From Actinomycetota bacterium (GTDB lineage Bacteria > Actinomycetota > Actinomycetes > Nanopelagicales > Nanopelagicaceae): a DNA stretch of 47,609 bases. The DNA lies in NCBI GenBank assembly GCA_947380835.1, contig CANCSL010000003.1, forward strand, positions 1 through 47,609. Direction: 5' to 3'. This document shows, piece after piece, positions 42,139 to 47,609 of this stretch. A model generated the notes under the pieces. It did not search any database and was not told the origin of the DNA. It was given only the letters and a program-made list of their open reading frames with translations. Position 1 is the first letter of the stretch. Every line of letters begins with the position of its first letter. The position numbers and the translations under genes are program-made.

Positions 42139-43734
42139 CTAGAATTTGGATCCGTGATTTCGCTTCGCGATATCAAAGATAGCGGGATGCCACGCCCCCA
42201 TGGGCCCTTTTGATAAACTTTGAAGAATTTCTTGAGTAACTAGTTGAACGCTCCGGCTGGTTTCACTGAATTGCGCGGGATGCCATGGGCATACATTATC
42301 AATGGCACATACCCAGCCATTTGTGGAAATATCAATCACGCCCGCTTTATTGGCATTGTTGTAATACGTCGCAATGGCAGTTATTGGCTTTCCCTTCAAC
42401 ATTAATTTTGACGATGCAAGATTCTCTACTGCGGGTCCGCCAGAATAAAGCGGTGACTCAACCTCCCTCCCAACTACGCTTTTCAATATGGTTCGGCCAT
42501 TCAATATCGCAAAGGGCCAACGTGCTGGACGCGTAATACTAAAGTTTCCGTTGACGCCAAGTCCGACATACTGTGAACCAAGAAGGAGCGCCTCGGGTCT
42601 CGATATGGGCGCGCTGCGCCACCTTGTCGTTGCCAGTACCGGGTCCATTCGATTTGGGTCTGTGGATGCTCCCCTCCACATAATCAATTCGCGATTGCTT
42701 ACATTTAAGCGCGGTCTGTTATAGCCCGCATTGCCTCCGAACGAAACCAAATTCACGCCGCGGACTACAGATAAATCTAATACATTTCGCATTTCAGAAG
42801 TCCAGTACTCGCTATGTCCTCCTAAGAAGATCGACTTGGTGTTGAGTAGTGGTCCGCGATGCCCATGAAGTTCCAAATCGGTCATGTAATTTAGATCGAT
42901 TCCCAGTCTTTCTGTCATTCGAATGAGCGGGTACTCCATATAACGGAATTGTCCTGAACCGTCTCCGTCGTATGGTCGATTAAACGAGGCAACTGTCGAT
43001 CGCGTCGCACGCGACAAATCTTTACCCTTATAAAGTGAGAAATTTCCCCAAGCGTTATAGGACTGCCAAGTAAGAACTGAAGATATGAAAGTAACTGCAT
43101 CGTGCGAATCAGGGTTTGTTACCATAATCGGTACAAAATTTGAGTCGCCTGTGTTGTCATCAAGGCGAACTAGGTACTGACCAGGGAGCGTATTTCTATT
43201 TATCTTAAAGTTCCATGCGGTTGGCCAGTTTGTAGTGATCGTTGCATGACCGACATTGTGGTTCATTTGTGATCCAAAATGAGCAATGGACTTTGTTACG
43301 GCTTTTTCAACAAGGCGAGCACCTGCGCCTCCGTAATATCCCATTCTGAACACTGAAATCATCACAGGTAGCCCATTACCTGAAATATGCAGAGGAACTA
43401 CTTGGCCACATGTGGCACTTGAACTAGAGAACCATCCTTCAGGACCGGTAACAATCGCTCCCGGAGATTGTAGGCTTCGAAAACCGAGACTGTGAGATTG
43501 CGCAACTTTCTCTTTTCCAGAGAAGTCCCCGGCAAACTCGACAGGAATTCCTGCGCTCCAACTGGACAATCCTGCTTTTGTATTTTCTCGTTGCACCCAA
43601 CCACTTGCCGTATCCCAACCACACGTGGAAGCGCGTCGCTCAAGAGCGGTAGCGCTCGATACTTCTGACGTCAACGAGACAACGACTGCCGCAACTGCAG
43701 CAGCGGAAATGAATTTCCTATAAGCGCGGAACAT
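42139..43734 (-). CDS. Secreted protein with N,N-dimethylformamidase-beta-like domain
   Basis: The 531-residue protein has a Sec signal peptide (about 1-28, cut near VSSA) and then a domain resembling the C-terminal part of the N,N-dimethylformamidase large subunit. Supporting segments are MGYYGGAGARLV, TWQSYNAWGNFSLYKG, the long GHSEYW motif (FLGGHSEYWTSEMRN) and LVSFGGNAGYNRPR. In DMFase a Tyr-Tyr-Glu iron site lies in this domain; equivalents were not placed with certainty. No small (alpha) subunit gene is nearby, and export is unlike cytoplasmic DMFase. Substrate unknown; an amidase role is a guess. GGAGAATC gives a good ribosome site. Confidence 0.75.
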   Translation of the reverse strand: MFRAYRKFISAAAVAAVVVSLTSEVSSATALERRASTCGWDTASGWVQRENTKAGLSSWSAGIPVEFAGDFSGKEKVAQSHSLGFRSLQSPGAIVTGPEGWFSSSSATCGQVVPLHISGNGLPVMISVFRMGYYGGAGARLVEKAVTKSIAHFGSQMNHNVGHATITTNWPTAWNFKINRNTLPGQYLVRLDDNTGDSNFVPIMVTNPDSHDAVTFISSVLTWQSYNAWGNFSLYKGKDLSRATRSTVASFNRPYDGDGSGQFRYMEYPLIRMTERLGIDLNYMTDLELHGHRGPLLNTKSIFLGGHSEYWTSEMRNVLDLSVVRGVNLVSFGGNAGYNRPRLNVSNRELIMWRGASTDPNRMDPVLATTRWRSAPISRPEALLLGSQYVGLGVNGNFSITRPARWPFAILNGRTILKSVVGREVESPLYSGGPAVENLASSKLMLKGKPITAIATYYNNANKAGVIDISTNGWVCAIDNVCPWHPAQFSETSRSVQLVTQEILQSLSKGPMGAWHPAIFDIAKRNHGSKF

Positions 43735-43849
43735 GATTCTCCAAAATATGATTTTCTAATCGTTTGTCGATTTGATCACAAATACAAGGTCTCTAAATTA
43801 GTTGGACATGAAAGTGTTTTCTGTCGTCCTACGTGCTTTTGGCGGTATC

Positions 43850-43918
43850 TCCAGCAAGAGACGAGAGTGGCCATAACTATTCAGCTTCAGTTAGGGCAAT
43901 CTCCCGTCTCTAGCTGGA
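43850..43918. repeat. 18-bp inverted repeat in the gap before the secreted DMFase-like gene
   Basis: TCCAGCAAGAGACGAGAG (43850-43867) and CTCCCGTCTCTAGCTGGA (43901-43918) pair over 18 bases with one mismatch and one possible G-U pair, around a 33-base loop. Neither side has a T tract, so it is not a standard terminator. The rest of the 214-base gap (43735-43948) shows nothing recognised. Confidence 0.7.
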
Positions 43919-43948
43919 AACGTTTATTTAGTCATAAGAAATGGATTA

Positions 43949-44290
43949 CTAGTTACCGGCAACTTCTGTAGCACCTGGAACCTCAGAGGCGTCATCTGCC
44001 CCCGGTGCATCTTGATGACCTGAATCTGAAGCACCAACTTCAACACCAGAATCGGTACCATCGGATGCGCTCTCAGTCGCGCTCTCGGTGCCGGTATCTA
44101 CCGCGTTCTGATCTCCTTCTTGAACATTGTCGGTGTCTCCAGCGGTTTGCGCATCGACGCTAACTGTAGGGAGAGTGACAGTTGGAGTAGAAGAAGTTGC
44201 AGCATTAGCCGAAGTGGCTACTGTATACAGACCACCGACGCTGATGAGAGATCCAGCGGCGATCAATGCGACCTTCTTTTTAAGTTTCAC
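43949..44290 (-). CDS. Small secreted acidic low-complexity protein
   Basis: The 113-residue protein has a basic start (MKLKKKV), a hydrophobic core and a likely cleavage after ATSANA (about residue 30). The mature part is rich in Asp, Ser, Thr, Gly and Ala with almost no Lys or Arg (TGTESATESASDGTDSG), so it is strongly acidic and probably disordered. No family was recognised. The start is GTG at 44288-44290 with AAGG upstream. It lies 67 bases after the histidine kinase gene and may be part of its transcript or regulon. Confidence 0.7.
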   Translation of the reverse strand: MKLKKKVALIAAGSLISVGGLYTVATSANAATSSTPTVTLPTVSVDAQTAGDTDNVQEGDQNAVDTGTESATESASDGTDSGVEVGASDSGHQDAPGADDASEVPGATEVAGN

Positions 44291-44322
44291 TCTTACACCC
44301 TTCGAACCATCGCTTACGCAAT

Positions 44323-44386
44323 GTGGAGAATTTCTCCTGACTCAAAGGTAGGCGTGTCTAAATGAGTACAAGATGAAATTCTCCAC
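44323..44386. repeat. Perfect 12-bp inverted repeat with an inner palindrome (operator-like)
   Basis: GTGGAGAATTTC (44323-44334) and GAAATTCTCCAC (44375-44386) are exact reverse complements 40 bases apart. The left arm is itself part of a palindrome, GGAGAATTTCTCC (44325-44337). The right arm lies inside the end of the histidine kinase gene; the left lies 33 bases before the small acidic protein's GTG. It could be an operator for looping, or an RNA hairpin between the two genes. Confidence 0.7.
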
Positions 44387-45344
44387 CAGAATTACTTAGA
44401 GAAAGCGCCTTGCCATGGTGGGCGTCCATCACGGCCGAAACTACGCTTAGCCCGAGCCCAGTTCCACCTTGACCAATAGTTCGGACGGCCTCGGACCTAT
44501 AGAACCGCTCGAAGATTCTCTCTTGATCACTTTCTGGCACTCCTGGGCCGTCATCCTTCACTATTACGTGTAGCCCATCCTCTTCCCGTTTGGTCGAAAC
44601 AATAACCCTTGAATTTGCGTGTTGGAATCCATTTTCAAGCAGATTGCGCAAGGCCATCCCAAAGAGCTGACGATTGCAGAGAATGTCTTGGTCGACCGAT
44701 GGATCGATAATCATTGTTACATCGCGTTCTCTGCCAGAAAACGTCCGAATCTGCTCATCCAAAATATCAAGCAAGGACTCATGAGCAACCCCGACTCTTT
44801 GTCCATCTACCCTCGAAAGATCAAGCAAGTCGTTACATAACTTGGCAAGACGACCGACTTCTTTGGAAAAGTCTGCGAGCTCGGGTGAATCTCCGTTTGC
44901 CCTCAAAGTGTCAATGCTCAGTTGCATTGTAGTAAGCGGACCGCGCAGCTCGTGCCCGGCATCCGCCGTAAATCGCTTTTGATTTATTGAAGACGCTTCA
45001 AGGCGATCTAAGAGACCGTTCAACGAAATGGCAATCTTGCCAATCTCGTCGTTAGGATTGGTAACCACAACTCTCGTTGACTCTGTAGCCATTTCTACTT
45101 CGTCAACTAAATCTTTAACTGGCTTCAGGGCACGTTTGGTAATAAATCCCCCCAGAAAAAAAGACAGTAGCGAACCCACGACAATGAGAACAATCAAACT
45201 TGCCAAAAATGTTCGAGTCGTGCGCTCAAAATTCCCGCTCGGATCTTCTCGCCATACATATTTGTAGATTAACGCGCTCGCCAGAAACAAAGTAAATGCA
45301 GCAATTCCGGAATTTGCCAGTGCAATACGAGTTCGGAGTTTCAA
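44358..45344 (-). CDS. Sensor histidine kinase
   Basis: The 328-residue membrane kinase has two helices (about 8-28 and 46-67) enclosing only some 17 outside residues, then a HAMP domain (KPVKDLVDEVE), the HisKA box with His131 in AGHELRGPL, and the ATPase domain with N box NLLENGFQHA, DDGPGVPE and GGTGLGLSVV. The tiny outside loop suggests it senses membrane or partner-protein state rather than a large ligand. The start is TTG at 45342-45344, directly after the response regulator stop (TAATTG), so translation is coupled. Confidence 0.92.
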   Translation of the reverse strand: MKLRTRIALANSGIAAFTLFLASALIYKYVWREDPSGNFERTTRTFLASLIVLIVVGSLLSFFLGGFITKRALKPVKDLVDEVEMATESTRVVVTNPNDEIGKIAISLNGLLDRLEASSINQKRFTADAGHELRGPLTTMQLSIDTLRANGDSPELADFSKEVGRLAKLCNDLLDLSRVDGQRVGVAHESLLDILDEQIRTFSGRERDVTMIIDPSVDQDILCNRQLFGMALRNLLENGFQHANSRVIVSTKREEDGLHVIVKDDGPGVPESDQERIFERFYRSEAVRTIGQGGTGLGLSVVSAVMDAHHGKALSLSNSGGEFHLVLI

Positions 45345-46022
45345 TTATCCATTTCCCATCTCGACAGGTTTAGTGAAACGAATTCCATGGCCACGCTGCA
45401 CTTCAAAATACTGAACGCCAATTTTTTTACGCAAATAACCCATGTACACGTCAAGGACATTACTTGTTGGTGAATCTCCCCAAATCTCGTCCTCAATATC
45501 AACCCTACGCACCGATGCCCCGCCTGCCAGCATCAAGAGCCACAGCAGATCAAACTCTATCTTTGAAAGAGCAATCTCCTCAGAATTCAATACGCAACAT
45601 CGTTTAAAAGAATCGACGATTAAATTTTCGCTCTTTAGCACGCCGAAAGAACCTACCGGGCGGCGTCTCAAGACTGCCCTAATTCGAGATTCCAATGTTA
45701 TAGCGTTAAAAGGTTTAACTATAAAATCATCCGCCCCCAAATCGAGCGCATCAGCCTGATCGTATTCGCCGTCCTTCGCGCTCACAACAATAATTGGGAT
45801 TGCAATAGATTTGCGATCAAGGGACTTGAGAACTTCGTATCCGTTGAGATTTGGAATCATTAGATCTAATAAAGCCAAATCAAAACGACCCGTGGATAAC
45901 ATCTCGATCGCGCTCGCCCCGTCATGCACGCATTCGGCGCGAAATCCGAATCTCACTAGCGTTGTTACAAGGTTTCTTGCTAGGACAGGGTCGTCCTCGA
46001 TGACCAGAATTCTCTCGCTCAT
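45345..46022 (-). CDS. OmpR-family response regulator
   Basis: The 225-residue protein has a receiver domain with acid pair Glu9-Asp10-Asp11 and phosphorylation site Asp53 in LLDLMIPNLNGYEVL, the conserved Lys in IVKPFNAITL, and a C-terminal winged-helix DNA-binding domain (EIALSKIEFDLLWLLM, VRRVDIEDEIWG, VLDVYMGYLRKKIG). It is the partner of the kinase that follows with no gap. Target genes are unknown; the flanking genes for secreted proteins are the natural candidates. Confidence 0.93.
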   Translation of the reverse strand: MSERILVIEDDPVLARNLVTTLVRFGFRAECVHDGASAIEMLSTGRFDLALLDLMIPNLNGYEVLKSLDRKSIAIPIIVVSAKDGEYDQADALDLGADDFIVKPFNAITLESRIRAVLRRRPVGSFGVLKSENLIVDSFKRCCVLNSEEIALSKIEFDLLWLLMLAGGASVRRVDIEDEIWGDSPTSNVLDVYMGYLRKKIGVQYFEVQRGHGIRFTKPVEMGNG

Positions 46023-46086
46023 TGAGGACGTCCCTTCACTCCCAAAGTGTCACACATCAAAATCTAAACCAGATTCACATTAGCCG

Positions 46087-46608
46087 TTAGCCACCAGCAA
46101 CCTCGCCAGTCCCCTTGCTCTTTATCGCCACAGCCTTTGCTATCTTCAACCCTTTCGCGCTGAGAATAATTGAAAATACGACCTCATTTGGCGAAGAACG
46201 GTAGAGGCTAAACTTATTTTCGGGAAAATGTCCTGCTGCCTTTCCATTGTCAAAATAGAGGTTAGCCGTAGCACCCGCCTTGACTGTTATATTGGTAAGT
46301 TTCTGATAATAACTTTCACTGGCTTTCGTCACACTGTCTTTCATGGTGTAAAAGATTTCGAGTCCGGTGGCCGCTTTGCGACTTCGATTGCTTACCGATA
46401 TCAACAGAAAGTCGGTCAAATCCTTCTTAGTTACCGGGTCAACGTTGTTCTCTACAGTCGCCATCGAAATGCTCAAACCAGTTTGAACGCTTTGATTCAG
46501 GATCGGATTCTTTGTGACGGGAACGATTGGCTTTGATGCTGCATTTGACGTCCCAATGGATGAAACGATCAGGGCGCCAACTATCAACGTAGTTATTCTC
46601 TTTTTCAT
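46087..46608 (-). CDS. Secreted protein of unknown function
   Basis: The 173-residue protein has a signal peptide (MKKRITTLIVGALIVSSIG, likely cut after SNA near residue 23). The mature part looks like a single beta-sandwich domain, with alternating hydrophobic strands such as TDFLLISVSNRSRKAATGLEI and VKAGATANLYFDN, and ends in a Gly-rich tail. No family was recognised. The ATG has GAGGAG six bases before it and overlaps the upstream permease stop as ATGA, so it is probably a partner of that transporter. Confidence 0.7.
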   Translation of the reverse strand: MKKRITTLIVGALIVSSIGTSNAASKPIVPVTKNPILNQSVQTGLSISMATVENNVDPVTKKDLTDFLLISVSNRSRKAATGLEIFYTMKDSVTKASESYYQKLTNITVKAGATANLYFDNGKAAGHFPENKFSLYRSSPNEVVFSIILSAKGLKIAKAVAIKSKGTGEVAGG

Positions 46609-47579
46609 GAACTTCTCCTCTTTAGGGTTTCTTCGTTTTTAGAGATCATCATTGTGATGATTCCCGCAATCAGTGTCAGTAAGAAAATTCCCACGATACT
46701 GGTGCCCAGGGCTCTGGCAACAGTCGCAAGCGGGACCTGGTTGTATTTGTCTTTGATCCCTAGAAAGGCAAAGGCAACTCGTTCGAATAACTTTGTAATG
46801 GAAGTAACTTCAAGTCCATTTCGCAAAACATCGAATGTATGAAAGTGCGCGAGAATTGACGTTTCGTTCGCCTTTACAATCCCGAGCGAAGCAAAAAGCC
46901 CTCCGGGCACCTGATTATCCGGATCCATCGTGTCGCCAATTTGTGGGATTACCAATACCACTATTAACCAGGAGGTAATTCCTACCAATATTGCAGAGGA
47001 AAACTTTTTCATTCTTGAAGTTATTGCAATCGCAAAAATGCTCCAAAATAGTAGGTATATATCCGCACCTATAAAGGCAATGATTAGCCGAAAATGATCA
47101 AGTAAGGTCAACTGGCCATGACCAATGGATAGGATAGCTCCTACAGATGTAGCATAAATCGCGATAAGAACAAAAGTCCATATTACGAATATTCCTAAAA
47201 TCTTCCCAAAAATAATTTGCCATTTGGTTATTGGACGGGATTGTAACAAAAGGCTAGTTCCACTGGACCGCTCTCTGGAAATACTCGTGAACCCAATGAT
47301 GAATGCGAAGAGTGCACCTAGGATTTCCAAATATTCAATGCCGCTTCGGAGCAATGTCAAGGGGAATAGTTGTGGCCTTGCAAGCGCCTGTAATCTTTGC
47401 TGCGGATTCAATGCAGCTAGATATGCGTTGTAGTCATTCATCTTGATCCCAAAGGATGCAGAAGCGACCCACACTGAAATCAAGATTGCGGTGGCCAGGA
47501 AAAATACTAGTAAAAGAACTTGGCGGCTTTTTACTGCATCGCGTATCTCTTTCTTTGCAACTACCAAAAGACTATACAT
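46605..47579 (-). CDS. ABC-2 type transporter permease
   Basis: The 324-residue membrane protein has six predicted helices: one near the N-terminus (VLLLVFFLATAILISVWV), four in the middle, and one at the C-terminus. A large outside loop follows the first helix. The segment FIIGFTSISRERSSGTSLLLQSRPITKWQIIFGK is the ABC-2 permease signature. Such permeases need an ATPase, whose gene would lie just beyond the right edge. The ATG follows GGGAG by eight bases. The last 30 bases of the window may hold the end of that gene, but the frame cannot be decided. The substrate is unknown. Confidence 0.82.
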   Translation of the reverse strand: MYSLLVVAKKEIRDAVKSRQVLLLVFFLATAILISVWVASASFGIKMNDYNAYLAALNPQQRLQALARPQLFPLTLLRSGIEYLEILGALFAFIIGFTSISRERSSGTSLLLQSRPITKWQIIFGKILGIFVIWTFVLIAIYATSVGAILSIGHGQLTLLDHFRLIIAFIGADIYLLFWSIFAIAITSRMKKFSSAILVGITSWLIVVLVIPQIGDTMDPDNQVPGGLFASLGIVKANETSILAHFHTFDVLRNGLEVTSITKLFERVAFAFLGIKDKYNQVPLATVARALGTSIVGIFLLTLIAGIITMMISKNEETLKRRSS

Positions 47580-47609
47580 TGAGTTTTCTCCCTATAGCTT
47601 TGGCGGAAA

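Noticed and set aside
43850..43918. Rho-independent terminator
   Set aside because: The stem is strong but no run of T follows on either strand and the loop is 33 bases.
47580..47609. End of an upstream ABC ATPase gene
   Set aside because: Two minus-strand frames give plausible short ends; 30 bases are too few to choose or to name a product.
1..47609. tRNA, rRNA, CRISPR array, insertion sequence, prophage or toxin-antitoxin pair
   Set aside because: All gaps were read; none shows cloverleaf-like sequence, regularly spaced repeats, transposase or integrase motifs, or a small overlapping gene pair of toxin type.

Overview
The window reads as a stretch of core chromosome from a small-genome actinobacterium. 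The evidence is a PriA-type HisA, an actinobacterial translational T-box before ileS, the SepF/YggT/PgeF block after ftsZ, an mraW-type RNA between mraZ and rsmH, a mycothiol-type ArsC, a DUF3040 protein and a perfect actinobacterial LexA box (TCGAAC-N4-GTTCGA). Base composition is balanced rather than GC-rich and genes are tightly packed, often with 4-base ATGA overlaps. This would suit a freshwater lineage such as Nanopelagicales (acI), but that placement is inference.

Layout, left to right. (1) 1-6260, minus strand: a histidine operon hisD-hisC-hisB-hisH-priA-hisF-hisI running straight into trpE, which leaves the window at base 1. hisG and hisE are not here. (2) 6310-12211, minus: dnaE (replicative Pol III alpha), rluD, lspA and a TraR/DksA zinc-finger protein with a histone-H1-like Lys/Ala/Pro tail. 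(3) 12345-15746, plus: an ileS T-box leader and eukaryote-like ileS. (4) 15773-32805, minus: the whole division and cell wall cluster, transcribed mraZ, rsmH, ftsL-like, ftsI, murE, murF, mraY, murD, ftsW, murG, murC, ftsQ, ftsZ, pgeF, yggS, sepF, yggT. It starts at an MraZ box and ends at an intrinsic terminator; ftsZ has its own likely promoter. divIVA, usually next to yggT in Actinobacteria, is not at this place.

(5) 32951-38399, minus: a DUF3040 membrane protein and an SOS-type mutasome operon (DUF6504-like, dnaE2, dinB). The LexA box covers both the predicted transcription start and the first ATG. (6) 38439-42036: an MFS transporter (minus), then plus-strand arsC, two overlapping GNAT acetyltransferases and a YbaK-type tRNA-editing protein. 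(7) 42139-47609, minus: an envelope-directed accessory block holding a secreted N,N-dimethylformamidase-beta-like protein, a secreted acidic low-complexity protein, a histidine kinase/response regulator pair, a secreted unknown protein and an ABC-2 permease. Two clear inverted repeats lie in the gaps of this block.

The least-explained parts are region 7, the leaderless-looking SOS operon, and lspA, which has no ordinary start codon where its first membrane helix begins. No tRNA, rRNA, CRISPR array, insertion sequence or phage gene was recognised. The only gene-free stretch above 300 bases (12212-12590) is mostly the T-box leader.
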